Below the pieces are notes generated by a model, which searched no databases, was not told the DNA's origin, and saw nothing but the letters and a program-made list of their open reading frames with translations. Positions 41,155-50,185 of a DNA stretch of 64,000 bases are shown one piece after another (the stretch's first letter is position 1; every line of letters begins with the position of its first letter). Source of the DNA: Alicyclobacillus kakegawensis NBRC 103104 (GTDB lineage Bacteria > Bacillota > Bacilli > Alicyclobacillales > Alicyclobacillaceae); assembly GCF_001552655.1 (NCBI RefSeq), contig NZ_BCRP01000008.1, positions 62,001-126,000 of the forward strand, given 5' to 3'. The position numbers and the translations under genes are program-made.

Positions 41155-42408
41155 TCAGCGCAACTCGGTCCCTTTCGATTCTCCCCACAAGAGCACCAGG
41201 ATGACCATCACGGCCGAGGCGATGGCCACCGCGTACGTCATTGCGTGCCCCAGGCCGCCGACATCGGGAGCGATAGACGAGACCGCCAGCGGGACGAGGG
41301 CGCCGCCGACCGCGGCGCCGAAGTGATAGGTTGTGCCTTGGCCGGTCGACCGGATTGTCGTCCGGAAATGTTCGGCCAGGTAGGTCGGAATGGCCGCCCA
41401 CACGCCTCCGATGGAAAACAGTCCAATCAGGAAAGTAAACACGTTTCGTTCCCAATCGGTCGCGATGGACTGAAAGACAAAAGAGCAGGCGATGGTGCCG
41501 AGCGAGGACAGGATAATGGTCCAGCGTCGACCAATCAGGTCTGATACATATCCACCCGCGAGGTTGCCCACAATGCCGGCGACATTCAGGATAATAATGG
41601 TATCCGCCACCACCTCAGGACTGAAATGGCCCCCTGTCTTGAGCAGAGTTGCGTAGAATACGTTGATAGGGAACGTGATGGCGAATGCCACCAGGGCGAC
41701 GAGGGCGGCGTGCACGGTGCTCCAAGTCTGCCCTCCGGAAAACAGATGGGAAACCGGCACCGCGCGTACGCTGCTGTCCCTGCGTTCTGCCTGCCAACGC
41801 GACGATTCGGGCAGTTGCGCCCATATGTAGATGGCGACCAGGAGGGCCGGGATGCAGGCGATCCAAAATATCGCGTGCCACCCGAGATCACCATACCAAA
41901 CCCGGTAGATGACGGCGGCGAAAATGTAACCGAATGAGAATCCGGATTGCATGATCCCCGAGGCGAATCCGCGCCATTTGGCCGGCATCATCTCCATCAA
42001 CATCGGCGTGCCGTTGGCGTACATGGCGCCCATGCCAATGCCGTATAGGATGCGAACGATGTACAGGATGGTAAAGCCCAGCGAAAATCCGGTCAAGAAT
42101 TCGAACACACTGAACCACACGATGGAGAGGACCAAGCTGACCTTTCGTCCCCAGGCGTCTCCCATCAGCCCCCCCAACAATCCGCCACCCAGACGGGCGA
42201 AGGTCGTGGCAGAGGAAACACCGGCGGCCAAGGTCAACGCGACGCCGTAGTCCTTCATGATGTCGGTGAGGACAAAGGTCAGAATCGAAAAGTCCATGGC
42301 GTCAAACGCCCACGCCAGACCGATGGACACAAGCGCTTTCATGCTGGCGCCGCGCGTGCGTGGTGACGAGGGGACGGGGGCTAGCGACGCGTGGCTTGAG
42401 CTGGACAT
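41155..42408 (-). CDS. MFS transporter, SHS/MHS-type organic acid symporter
   Basis: A 417-residue protein with about 12 helices. WAFDAMDFSILTFVLTDI, the motif GGLMGDAWGRKVSLV and the second-half motif GGYVSDLIGRR with PTYLAEHFRTTIRSTGQG are typical of the sialate/lactate (SHS) and aromatic-acid transporter branches. ATG 42408 is chosen because AGGGAGGTCGATAGC precedes it; ATG 42450 upstream has no site. It stands between the amidase operon and shikimate kinase. The substrate is not evident; lactate, niacin or an aromatic acid are all possible for this branch. Confidence 0.83.
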   Translation of the reverse strand: MSSSSHASLAPVPSSPRTRGASMKALVSIGLAWAFDAMDFSILTFVLTDIMKDYGVALTLAAGVSSATTFARLGGGLLGGLMGDAWGRKVSLVLSIVWFSVFEFLTGFSLGFTILYIVRILYGIGMGAMYANGTPMLMEMMPAKWRGFASGIMQSGFSFGYIFAAVIYRVWYGDLGWHAIFWIACIPALLVAIYIWAQLPESSRWQAERRDSSVRAVPVSHLFSGGQTWSTVHAALVALVAFAITFPINVFYATLLKTGGHFSPEVVADTIIILNVAGIVGNLAGGYVSDLIGRRWTIILSSLGTIACSFVFQSIATDWERNVFTFLIGLFSIGGVWAAIPTYLAEHFRTTIRSTGQGTTYHFGAAVGGALVPLAVSSIAPDVGGLGHAMTYAVAIASAVMVILVLLWGESKGTELR

Positions 42409-42508
42409 GCTATCGACCTCCCTGGGGAATCCAAACATTCGGCGAGCCATTTGGTTGTATCTATGCGCAGCTATATGAGACTAAGTGGAGACCATGGAGA
42501 AAGAGGCG

Positions 42509-43063
42509 CTAGGATGCCTGGGTGAGCATTTGTTCGCAGATCAGTTCTAGGAGCAGGTCCACCGCCTGCTCTGCCGTGGGATAATCCAATTTCAGGCATG
42601 TGTGATAGGCTTGGTAGGCAGCACGGCGGCGCTGAAACAATCGGTGAATCTCCTCCATCTCAAGCTTCTGCAGCAACGGCCGCGAGTCGACAACAAGGTG
42701 ATACCGCTCGTTGACCCAGAACCGCCAGTCTATGTCGAGGTACACGACGATGCACTTGCGCAGGCAGGCCGAACGGATGTCCTCTTGGAGAAACGCTCCA
42801 CCGCCCAGGGAGAGAACGCTACGCGACGCCTCGCAATGGCGGAACACCAAATCGCGTTCACGAGCGCGAAAAGCCGCTTCTCCGTGCGTCTTGAAGATGT
42901 CGGGGATGCTCATGCCGAAATCTTGTTCAATCTTCTCGTCCACATCGACAAATGTGCGTCCCAATCGGTGCGCGACCTCGCGGCCAAGGGTCGTCTTGCC
43001 GGCCCCCATGAAGCCGGTGAAGACAATCGTCTTGTCGATGGCCGCCAGTTTGCCGCTGCTCAC
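42509..43063 (-). CDS. aroK: Shikimate kinase
   Basis: A 184-residue P-loop kinase. Walker A is GFMGAGKTT (17-25), DVDEKIEQ (about 40-47) holds the Mg and substrate aspartate, EAAFRARERD follows with the shikimate-binding Arg, and LSLGGGAF is the substrate glycine motif. It phosphorylates shikimate at the 3-hydroxyl in chorismate synthesis. GTG 43063 is used. No other aro gene is nearby; solitary aroK genes are common in Bacilli. Confidence 0.9.
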   Translation of the reverse strand: MSSGKLAAIDKTIVFTGFMGAGKTTLGREVAHRLGRTFVDVDEKIEQDFGMSIPDIFKTHGEAAFRARERDLVFRHCEASRSVLSLGGGAFLQEDIRSACLRKCIVVYLDIDWRFWVNERYHLVVDSRPLLQKLEMEEIHRLFQRRRAAYQAYHTCLKLDYPTAEQAVDLLLELICEQMLTQAS

Positions 43064-43234
43064 TTTTCACACCCGCCTCGTCTGGACGCCCTGGGCTGCG
43101 CATACCATCGGTAGTCGTCATAAAAATTGTATATGTGTACGGCCGAAGGTGTCAATGACAGGCATCAGCGCCCGGCAGCAACCGCCGCCGAGCGCCTTTG
43201 AGCATCGATGGGGATACACAGGCCGCTGCACACT

Positions 43235-45892
43235 TTACGCAAGTGCGGCCTGGGCGGCGGCCAGTCGGGCCACCGGCACACGGAACGGGGAGCAGCTGAC
43301 ATAGTCCAGGTCCGCGGCGTGGCAGAAGCGGATGGAGGACGGATCGCCCCCGTGTTCCCCGCACACACCGGTCTTCAGGTCGGCTCTGGTGCGTCGTCCG
43401 CGTTCAACTCCCATCGCGATCAACTGCCCGACGCCTTCGTCATCCAGGACGGCGAACGGATTGTGGGGGAGGATACCCTCGTCCACGTACTGGTGCAGGA
43501 ATTTGCCCTCGGCATCGTCGCGGCTGAAGCCAAACGTGGTCTGCGTCAGGTCGTTGGTCCCGAAGGAGAAAAATTCCGCCTCTTCGGCGATCCGGTCTGC
43601 GGTCAGAGCGGCGCGCGGCACCTCGATCATCGTTCCGACGCTGACCGGCATCTCCACGCCCGTCTCCGCCTGTACCGCCCGCGCGGTATCCACCACCAGG
43701 CGCTTGAGGCGGCGCAGTTCCTCCACGTGGCCGACCAGCGGGATCATCACCTCCGGGCGCGGCCGCAGTCCCTCCTGTGTCAGTCGAGCCGCTGCCTGAT
43801 AGATGGCGCGCACCTGCATTTCGTACACCTCCGGGAAGGTGATGCCGAGCCGACAGCCGCGATGGCCGAGCATCGGGTTGAGTTCGTGCAGGGCGCGCAC
43901 CTGGGCCAGCATGCGCTCGACTTCAGCCAATTCCTTCTCCAACTCCGCCAACTCCTGCTTGTCAGCCGTCTCGCGCCGCGTGCGCAGGGCGGCCTGGCGG
44001 GCTACGAGTTGCTCCAGGTTGGGGAGGAACTCGTGCAGGGGCGGATCGAGCAGACGAATGGTGACCGGCAGCCCGTCCATCGCTCTGAGGATGCCGTAGA
44101 AATCCTCCTCCTGCATGGGCAGCAGCTCAAGCAGCGCGCGCTGCCGCTCTTCCTTGGTGGATGCGAGAATCATCGCCTGCACCACCGGCACCCGCTCTGG
44201 ATGCATGAACATGTGCTCGGTGCGACACAGCCCAATCCCCTCTGCCCCCAATTCGCGGGCTCGCAGCGCATCCTCCGGGGTATCGGCGTTGGCGCGTACG
44301 CCCAATCGGCGCGTTTCGTCCGCCCAGGCCAACAATTTTTGGAAATGGGATGAGAGCTTGGGGGCGACGCGCGGCACTTCGCCCATCAGCACCCGGCCGC
44401 TGGCGCCGTCGATGCTCAACACGTCGCCTTCGGCCAGAACGCGGCCGTCCACTTCCAGCGTCCGCTGGCGCTCGTTCACACGCAGCGCGTCGCAGCCGCA
44501 TACGCACGGCTTGCCCATGCCCCGGGCGACCACGGCCGCATGGCTGGTCATGCCGCCGCGGCTGGTCAGAATGCCTTGTGCGGCCAGTATCCCGTGGATG
44601 TCTTCAGGGGTGGTCTCGCTGCGCACGAGGATGACTTTTTCGCCGCGGTGCGCCCATGCCTCGGCATCATCTGCCGTGAAGACAATGCGTCCGCTCGCGA
44701 CTCCGGGCGACGCAGGCAGACCCTTGGCCAGGTCGGTGACGGGTGCGGACGGATCCATCCGTGTATGCAGAAGCTGGCCGAGCGTGGCCGCAGGAATGCG
44801 GCTGAGCGCGGTCCGGCGGTCTATCCGCCCTTCCTCCGCGAGGTCGACGGCTATGCGGACCGCCGCCTCGGGCGTGCGCTTGGCCGAGCGGGTCTGCAAC
44901 AGATACAGGCGCCCGCGCTCCACTGTAAACTCAATGTCCTGCACATCCTGAAAGTGCGCCTCCAACTGGTTGCAAACGTTGAGGAACTGGTCGAAGACGG
45001 CCGGCATTTGTTCAGCCAAGCGGTGAATCGGCTGTGGCGTGCGGATGCCGGCGACAACATCCTCGCCCTGGGCGTTGATCAGGTATTCGCCAAATACGCC
45101 CGGCTCGCCGGTGGATGGGTTGCGTGTAAACGCGACGCCGGTGCCAGAGTCGTCGCCCATGTTGCCGAACACCATGCTCTGCACGTTGACCGCGGTGCCC
45201 AGGGTGTCGGGGATCCCGTTTATCTTTCGATACACCTTCGCGCGCTCGTTGTCCCACGAGGCGTACACAGCGCAGATGGCCAGGCGCAGCTGTTGGCGGG
45301 GATGCAGCGGAAAGGGCTGGCCTGTTTCACGTTCGACGACGTTCAGGTAGGATTGGACCAACTCGGCCAACGCCTGCTCGTCGAGGTCTTGGTCTGTCTG
45401 CACCCGTGCCCGTCTCCGGGCAGCTTCCAGTTGCTGTTCAAACCGATGGTTGGGGACACCGAGCACCACGTCGGCAAACATCTGGATGAAGCGGCGGTAC
45501 GAGTCGAAGGCAAACCGCCGGTTCTGGGTACGCCGGGCCAAGCCTTCCACTGTCTCCGGATTGAGGCCCAGGTTGAGAATGGTATCCATCATCCCCGGCA
45601 TGGAGATGGGCGCACCCGACCGGACGGAAACCAGGAGTGGGTTGTCCGCCCCTCCAAACGTCTTGCCGGTGCGCTGCTCAAGCCACGCAATCGCCTCCTC
45701 GACTTCACGAAACGCGGCCTCTGGCAGGTCGTGGCGCTCTCGATAAATCGGGCACAACTCGGTGGTCAAGGTGAACCCCGGCGGCACTGGGAGTCCGGCC
45801 TGGGTCATTTCCATCAGGTTGGCACCTTTGCCGCCCAAAATCATTTTGTTGGGACGAACGGGATCGTCGAATCGATACACCCATTTGCTCAT
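43235..45892 (-). CDS. ppdK: Pyruvate, phosphate dikinase
   Basis: An 885-residue three-domain enzyme that interconverts pyruvate, ATP and phosphate with phosphoenolpyruvate, AMP and pyrophosphate. The N-terminal ATP-grasp region begins with KMILGGKGANLMEMTQAGLPVPPGF (keys GGKGANL, PPGF) and has SVRSGAPISMPGMMDTILNLG. The phosphohistidine is His451 in GGMTSHAAVVARGMGKPCV. The C-terminal PEP-binding barrel ends with the catalytic Cys844 in GVCGEHGGDP. Length is normal. ATG 45892 follows GGGGGGCC. It would let the cell make PEP from pyruvate during growth on the aromatic and organic acids handled by neighbouring genes. It is divergent from the RidA gene. Confidence 0.95.
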   Translation of the reverse strand: MSKWVYRFDDPVRPNKMILGGKGANLMEMTQAGLPVPPGFTLTTELCPIYRERHDLPEAAFREVEEAIAWLEQRTGKTFGGADNPLLVSVRSGAPISMPGMMDTILNLGLNPETVEGLARRTQNRRFAFDSYRRFIQMFADVVLGVPNHRFEQQLEAARRRARVQTDQDLDEQALAELVQSYLNVVERETGQPFPLHPRQQLRLAICAVYASWDNERAKVYRKINGIPDTLGTAVNVQSMVFGNMGDDSGTGVAFTRNPSTGEPGVFGEYLINAQGEDVVAGIRTPQPIHRLAEQMPAVFDQFLNVCNQLEAHFQDVQDIEFTVERGRLYLLQTRSAKRTPEAAVRIAVDLAEEGRIDRRTALSRIPAATLGQLLHTRMDPSAPVTDLAKGLPASPGVASGRIVFTADDAEAWAHRGEKVILVRSETTPEDIHGILAAQGILTSRGGMTSHAAVVARGMGKPCVCGCDALRVNERQRTLEVDGRVLAEGDVLSIDGASGRVLMGEVPRVAPKLSSHFQKLLAWADETRRLGVRANADTPEDALRARELGAEGIGLCRTEHMFMHPERVPVVQAMILASTKEERQRALLELLPMQEEDFYGILRAMDGLPVTIRLLDPPLHEFLPNLEQLVARQAALRTRRETADKQELAELEKELAEVERMLAQVRALHELNPMLGHRGCRLGITFPEVYEMQVRAIYQAAARLTQEGLRPRPEVMIPLVGHVEELRRLKRLVVDTARAVQAETGVEMPVSVGTMIEVPRAALTADRIAEEAEFFSFGTNDLTQTTFGFSRDDAEGKFLHQYVDEGILPHNPFAVLDDEGVGQLIAMGVERGRRTRADLKTGVCGEHGGDPSSIRFCHAADLDYVSCSPFRVPVARLAAAQAALA

Positions 45893-45953
45893 GGAAGGCC
45901 CCCCAGATCAGGATTGGACATGAAAGGCAAATTAACAGGGCTGAATCTGAAAT

Positions 45954-45988
45954 AAGTATATCATATATAAACGAAATGTGTGATACTT
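45954..45988 (-). promoter_or_regulatory. AT-rich inverted repeat upstream of ppdK
   Basis: AAGTATATCA (45954-45963) and TGATACTT (45981-45988) form an imperfect inverted repeat, flanked by two copies of ATCTGAAA. It is 60-95 bp before the PPDK start and may be its promoter/operator. There is no clear -35/-10 assignment. Confidence 0.35.
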
Positions 45989-46168
45989 AAATCTGAAACA
46001 GGACAAATGGGTGATTCAGAATCGAACTCACTGGCGTTGGTGATGCGGCTGGGGTTCGGCAAAAGGGGAGTCCGCATTCCAGCTCCGGCCTACGTCGTCA
46101 TTGCTATCTTTCCATCTTCGCCAGAAAAAAACCCAATTTTGTTGGTCGGGGTCAGCTGTTGTGCACTG

Positions 46169-46212
46169 TTGACAGACGCCCCATATAGATTATAATCAAG
46201 ATTGTTAACAAT
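46169..46212 (+). promoter_or_regulatory. Consensus sigma-A promoter with palindromic operator at the start site
   Basis: TTGACA (46169-46174), 16 bases and TATAAT (46191-46196) are a perfect -35/-10 pair. A 12-bp perfect palindrome ATTGTTAACAAT (46201-46212) lies at the expected transcription start, so a bound protein would block initiation. The transcript would have a leader of about 215 bases before the RidA ATG at 46422. The palindrome fits the TTGT-N-ACAA pattern of GntR/FCD regulators such as the one encoded at 58627. Confidence 0.75.
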
Positions 46213-46421
46213 TTTGATTTGAGCCCAATGCAACGTCTTGGGAAAACTCGTTGGCGCTCTTGTAATCGCTATCATAGGATCTGAGAGTCGTTGCTTCAAT
46301 CAACCAAGTTTCTACCTTGCGAGAAAGGGGGGCGTGGATGGAACGAAGACGTTGAACAGGGCTGTACGGAGTAGCCAACGAAGGAAAGGACATCTTGATT
46401 TCCGTGGGAGGCGAGGGGACG

Positions 46422-46820
46422 ATGGGTCGTCGACAGAGTATAGAAATTCCAGGCGTGAATCATGGGAGTACACCGATTCCCCAGGGCGCTAAGCTCGACG
46501 GAATCGTCTTTTCGTCAGCGATTTCAGGAGCTGACCCCGAAACCGGGAAAATTCCGGAAGATCCTGAAAGACAGGTTCAACTCGCGTTTGCGAACGTGCG
46601 ACGGTTTATGGAGATTTGCGGTGGGACCACAGAGGACATCGGGCGCGTCACCGTATATCTGGCAGAGGAACGTTATCGTGACTTGGTGAACGTGGAGTGG
46701 GTCAAGATGTTCCCAGATGCCAGCAACCGGCCAGCGCGTCATTCCATTGTGAGTCAGCTGCGGGGTGGCGCGGTAGTACAATTGGAACTTATAGCCGTCT
46801 TGAATTCAGATGAGCGGTAA
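46422..46820 (+). CDS. RidA/YjgF family protein
   Basis: A 132-residue protein of the Rid family with GAKLDGIVFSSAISGADPETG, FANVRRFMEICGGTTEDIGRVTVYL and RHSIVSQLRGGAVVQLELIAV. Classic RidA proteins hydrolyse 2-aminoacrylate; a subset in aromatic clusters are 2-aminomuconate deaminases. The conserved Arg of RidA (in PARHSIV here) is present. ATG 46422 is chosen for GGGAGGCGAGGGG. It opens the aromatic operon and lies 38 bp before the LigB-like gene, so deamination of an amino-muconate or cleanup of a reactive enamine are both possible. Confidence 0.83.
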   Translation: MGRRQSIEIPGVNHGSTPIPQGAKLDGIVFSSAISGADPETGKIPEDPERQVQLAFANVRRFMEICGGTTEDIGRVTVYLAEERYRDLVNVEWVKMFPDASNRPARHSIVSQLRGGAVVQLELIAVLNSDER

Positions 46821-46858
46821 CTTTTGGAGGAAAAAGAATCAGGAAGGTTGATTCCTAT

Positions 46859-47821
46859 ATGGCAGAGATTGTGCTTGGGATTGGTTCGTCCCATAGTCCA
46901 CAGGTCAGCAGCCCGTCGGACATATGGCCATTGCACGTTGAGCGGGACAAGATCTATCTGGGTCCGGAATTCCAAGAGCGGGAACGAGAAATCGCGTCCA
47001 CCATCCAAGATCAGCTGAAGCCGGAGGTATGGCAAAGGAAGTATGAAGCCTGTCAGGCGGCCATCGCCCGTCTTAACGATGCCATTGCGGAAGCCAATCC
47101 AGACATATTGGTGGTCGTCGGCGATGATCAGGAGGAGTTATTCTGGGACGACTCAAAACCGGCATTTGCGCTGTTTTGGGGAACAGAATTGAAAGATTTG
47201 CCGCACCCCTTGGAAGAATTGCATCCATCGCTCAGACCCGTGATTTGGGCTTGGCATACGACAGATGAAATCGACTATTACCCGGTTCAGGATGACCTGG
47301 CCAAGTACATCATCTCCGAGATGATGTGGGAAGGGTTTGATGTGTCCCAAAGCAAGACGCAGCATGAAGGTCGATCCTTGGGCCACGCCTTCACGTTTGT
47401 CAAGAGGCGCCTTATGCCCAAAAAGGATATCCCTATGGTGCCCGTCTTTGTCAACTGTTTCTTCCAACCCAACCAGCCCACGCCGGCTCGGTGTTACGAA
47501 TTCGGCCAGGCCTTGCGCAGAGTGATTGAATCCTGGCAATCGGATAAACGAGTGGCCATCATTGGGTCCGGCGGGTTGAGCCACTTCAAGGTCGATGAGC
47601 GATTGGATGAGCTTGTGATTCGGGGGCTCAAGAACAAGGACCCGGATATCTTAAAGTCGATTCCTCGAGACAAGTTGGAGGGCGCGTCCGGTGAAATTCT
47701 GAATTGGATTGTGGCCGCCGGTGCCTTGGAACACTTGAACATTGATTACTTGGAATACGTGTCTGGATACCGTTCGCCTGCGGGAACTGGTGTTGGCATG
47801 ACCTTTGCCATATGGAGATAA
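46859..47821 (+). CDS. LigB-like (class III extradiol) dioxygenase family protein
   Basis: A 320-residue protein with the LigB fold: IGSSHSPQ with His12 as the first metal ligand and GSGGLSHFKVDERLDELVI with the His used as the catalytic base. In LigB and gallate dioxygenases the second metal His lies in a NDH motif; the matching place here reads GDDQEE (88-93). One ligand therefore seems changed to Gln, although this may be a feature of a subfamily. Substrates of the family include protocatechuate, gallate, 2-aminophenol and homoprotocatechuate. The flanking RidA, hydrolase, GalB and GalC-type genes argue for a ring-cleavage role. There is no separate small alpha subunit nearby. Confidence 0.8.
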   Translation: MAEIVLGIGSSHSPQVSSPSDIWPLHVERDKIYLGPEFQEREREIASTIQDQLKPEVWQRKYEACQAAIARLNDAIAEANPDILVVVGDDQEELFWDDSKPAFALFWGTELKDLPHPLEELHPSLRPVIWAWHTTDEIDYYPVQDDLAKYIISEMMWEGFDVSQSKTQHEGRSLGHAFTFVKRRLMPKKDIPMVPVFVNCFFQPNQPTPARCYEFGQALRRVIESWQSDKRVAIIGSGGLSHFKVDERLDELVIRGLKNKDPDILKSIPRDKLEGASGEILNWIVAAGALEHLNIDYLEYVSGYRSPAGTGVGMTFAIWR

Positions 47822-47870
47822 CCGCTTGGCATTACATCATGTGCACAGCGGAGTGTGGGAGGCAGCCTGC

Positions 47871-48701
47871 GTGAGTGCAGTCGATGTGGAGGAGCGAACC
47901 GTAAGACTGAGCCATGGGCACACGCATTATCTGGAGGCGGGTGACGGAGCGCCGGTCATTCTACTCCATGGGGTTGGATTTTGGCAAGGCGGCGATTATT
48001 GGCTGCCGAACATCCGCTGCCTGGGGACCAAGTACCGGGTCTATGCTCCAGACTTCGTCGGATGGGGCGACGGGGACAGGTTGGACATTGAGTATTCATT
48101 TGCATACCTGGTCGATTTTGTCCGAGAATTCCAAGATGCATTGGGGCTCTCATCCGCCCACATCGTCGGGCACTCCATGGGCGGGTGGGTCGCGGCGCTC
48201 TTGGCCTACGAAAGCCCCAATCGCGTTCGTACACTGACGTTGGTGGACAGTGGAGGCATGGCGGAGCGCACGCTCTCGACCATGACTGCGTTCAGACCGC
48301 CCGAGTTTGAGGATATTTTCAATCACGTGTTGAAAACGACGACCTTGCGGGGCTCCGATGCCAGAAATCTGGCGCAGCGTTGGTACGACAGGACTCACTT
48401 GCCAGGGGCGTTGGAGGCTTATCAAAAGATATTAAATCACATGAATCACCCCACGAATCGGGCGCGATACGGACTTCGTCGCCGCTTGCCGCACATCGGG
48501 TGCCCGGCTCTCATTGTCTGGGGAGCGGATGATGACATCAATGATCTGGAGTTGGGGAAAGATCTGCATTCACTGCTTTCCCATTCAGAATTCACCATAT
48601 TGCCGGGTGGGCATTTCATCCCGAGTGAGACCCCGGACGAATTTAATCGGCGTGTCATGGAGTTCTTAGACAAGCATGCGGCTGAGGGCAGAAGCGCCTA
48701 A
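47871..48701 (+). CDS. Alpha/beta hydrolase, meta-cleavage product hydrolase-like
   Basis: A 276-residue alpha/beta hydrolase. The oxyanion region is LLHGVGFWQGG, the nucleophile Ser102 is in VGHSMGGW, Asp lies in WGADDD, and the His is in LPGGHFIP. It resembles MhpC/XylF-type hydrolases that split the C-C bond of ring-cleavage products. GTG 47871 is selected because GTGGGAGG stands upstream and the family N-terminus begins there; this leaves 49 bp after the dioxygenase gene. Its position between the ring-cleavage and hydratase genes supports a role in the same pathway, although protocatechuate-type routes do not strictly need such a hydrolase. Confidence 0.82.
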   Translation: MSAVDVEERTVRLSHGHTHYLEAGDGAPVILLHGVGFWQGGDYWLPNIRCLGTKYRVYAPDFVGWGDGDRLDIEYSFAYLVDFVREFQDALGLSSAHIVGHSMGGWVAALLAYESPNRVRTLTLVDSGGMAERTLSTMTAFRPPEFEDIFNHVLKTTTLRGSDARNLAQRWYDRTHLPGALEAYQKILNHMNHPTNRARYGLRRRLPHIGCPALIVWGADDDINDLELGKDLHSLLSHSEFTILPGGHFIPSETPDEFNRRVMEFLDKHAAEGRSA

Positions 48702-48722
48702 CGGGAAAATTTTGTCGGTTGG

Positions 48723-48732
48723 CTGTATACAA
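48723..48732 (+). promoter_or_regulatory. Possible FCD-regulator half-palindrome before the GalB-like gene
   Basis: CTGTATACAA differs by one base from TTGTATACAA, a common operator of GntR/FCD regulators. It lies 29 bp before the ATG at 48761 in a 59-bp gap. A single short site could be chance. Confidence 0.3.
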
Positions 48733-48760
48733 TTCGCATCATTGAGGAGAGATACGCACA

Positions 48761-49480
48761 ATGTCGCAAGCGAAGGAGACCATCACTGTCGTCAGTGCTC
48801 ACTCAGCGGATTTCGTATGGCGCGCCGGTGGGGCCATTGCACTCTACCACGATAGGGGCTATCAGGTGCGTGTCCTGTGTTTGTCTTTTGGCGAACGAGG
48901 GGAGTCGGCCCGCCTTTGGAAACTGGGAAAATCATTGGAAGAGATTAAGGCTATCCGCAGACGCGAGGCTGAACGAGCGGCGGAAATCCTTGGAGCGGAC
49001 ATTCGCTTCTTTGACGCGGGCGACTACCCGCTGGATGTGACGAATGAACTTCGCGATGCCATTGTTCAAGAATTTCGGGAACACCGTCCAAAATTCATAC
49101 TCACCCATTCCTTGCAGGACCCCTACAATGTCGATCACGTTCGCACCACGCAACTCGTTCTGGAAAGCCGCATACTTGCCCAAGCGCACGGATACCCGTC
49201 GGAATTCGGCGTCATTGGTGCTCCGCCAGTCTTTTTGTATGAGCCTCATCAAACGGAGCAGTGCAACTTCAGGGTGGATGTCCTGCTGGACATTACTTCT
49301 GTCTTTGAGCGCAAACGGAAGGCCATGGAATGTATGGAGGCCCAGGAGCACCTGTGGGAGTACTATACGGACGTGGCGAAACGCCGGGGTGTACAGGCGG
49401 GGCGCAACTCCGGAGGCACAATCAAGTACGGGGAGGCTTACCAGCGGGTATATCCGTACGTGGGAGGCGAGTTTGTGTGA
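48761..49480 (+). CDS. 4-oxalomesaconate hydratase-like PIG-L deacetylase family protein (GalB type)
   Basis: A 239-residue zinc enzyme of the PIG-L fold. The usual AHPDD motif is replaced by SAHSADFVWRAGGAIA, the form I associate with GalB of the Pseudomonas gallate pathway. RFFDAGDYPL and PYNVDHVRTTQL supply the other conserved Asp/His residues. GalB adds water to 4-oxalomesaconate, giving 4-carboxy-4-hydroxy-2-oxoadipate. The next gene, overlapping by four bases, encodes the aldolase that splits that product. Together they are strong evidence for a gallate or protocatechuate 4,5-cleavage route. ATG 48761 has TTGAGGAGAG upstream. Confidence 0.82.
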   Translation: MSQAKETITVVSAHSADFVWRAGGAIALYHDRGYQVRVLCLSFGERGESARLWKLGKSLEEIKAIRRREAERAAEILGADIRFFDAGDYPLDVTNELRDAIVQEFREHRPKFILTHSLQDPYNVDHVRTTQLVLESRILAQAHGYPSEFGVIGAPPVFLYEPHQTEQCNFRVDVLLDITSVFERKRKAMECMEAQEHLWEYYTDVAKRRGVQAGRNSGGTIKYGEAYQRVYPYVGGEFV

Positions 49481-50154
49481 GCCACCAAATTGTGCGGAAC
49501 ATCGAACGCGCGGACCCCAAAGCGATGCAGGCCCTGAAGGAATTTGGCACCGCCACGCTGCATGAAGCCATGGGACGAAGCGGACTCATGAAACCTTATC
49601 TGCGTCCCATTTACGATACGGCGCGGGTTTGTGGAACCGCGGTCACCGTCTCCTGTCACCCGGGAGACAACCTGATGATACACGCGGCGATTGAGGTATG
49701 CCGGCCTGGGGATGTGCTCGTGGTCACAGTGACTTCAGATTCCACAGACGGCATGTTCGGTGAATTGCTGGCTGTGTCGGCCCGAGCCCATGGGGTTCAG
49801 GGACTTGTGATTGAAGCCGGTGTACGCGACACCGCCGAATTGACCGAGATGCAATTTCCGGTCTGGGCAAGAGCCGTTTCAGCGCAAGGGACCGTAAAAT
49901 CAAGTCCCGGATCTGTGAATGTTCCCGTTGTTTGCGCCGGAGTGATTGTGCACCCAGGAGATGGCATCGTGGGTGACAGGGATGGTGTGGTTGTCGTGCC
50001 CAAGCAACAGGTTAGCGATGTGATTCGGGCGGCAGACGCCCGCAGACGTCGCGAGGACCAGACTCGGAGGCGGTTGGCTCAGGGGGAACTGGGATTGGAT
50101 ATCTATGGACTACGAGAAAAGCTGAACTCGTTGGGAGTCCGATACCAAGACTGA
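49477..50154 (+). CDS. 4-carboxy-4-hydroxy-2-oxoadipate aldolase-like RraA-fold protein (GalC/LigK type)
   Basis: A 225-residue RraA/HMG-CHA aldolase fold protein. The catalytic loop is VIEAGVRDTAELTEM with the Arg and Asp that bind pyruvate and metal, and the C-terminal DGIVGDRDGVVVVP is diagnostic. It would cleave 4-carboxy-4-hydroxy-2-oxoadipate to pyruvate and oxaloacetate, or HMG to two pyruvates. GTG 49477 overlaps the preceding stop by GTGA, so translation is coupled. This is the last gene of the operon that begins at 46422. The products enter central metabolism, and PPDK is encoded just upstream on the other strand. Confidence 0.87.
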   Translation: MSHQIVRNIERADPKAMQALKEFGTATLHEAMGRSGLMKPYLRPIYDTARVCGTAVTVSCHPGDNLMIHAAIEVCRPGDVLVVTVTSDSTDGMFGELLAVSARAHGVQGLVIEAGVRDTAELTEMQFPVWARAVSAQGTVKSSPGSVNVPVVCAGVIVHPGDGIVGDRDGVVVVPKQQVSDVIRAADARRRREDQTRRRLAQGELGLDIYGLREKLNSLGVRYQD

Positions 50155-50185
50155 TATCGAGTCGCCCGTAAAAAGTTCCGTCGCG

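Noticed and set aside
44540-45955. A 471-codon open frame on the plus strand opposite ppdK, and a shorter one at 43208-44353
   Set aside because: Both are antisense to a complete PPDK with all catalytic motifs; no family is recognisable in either translation.
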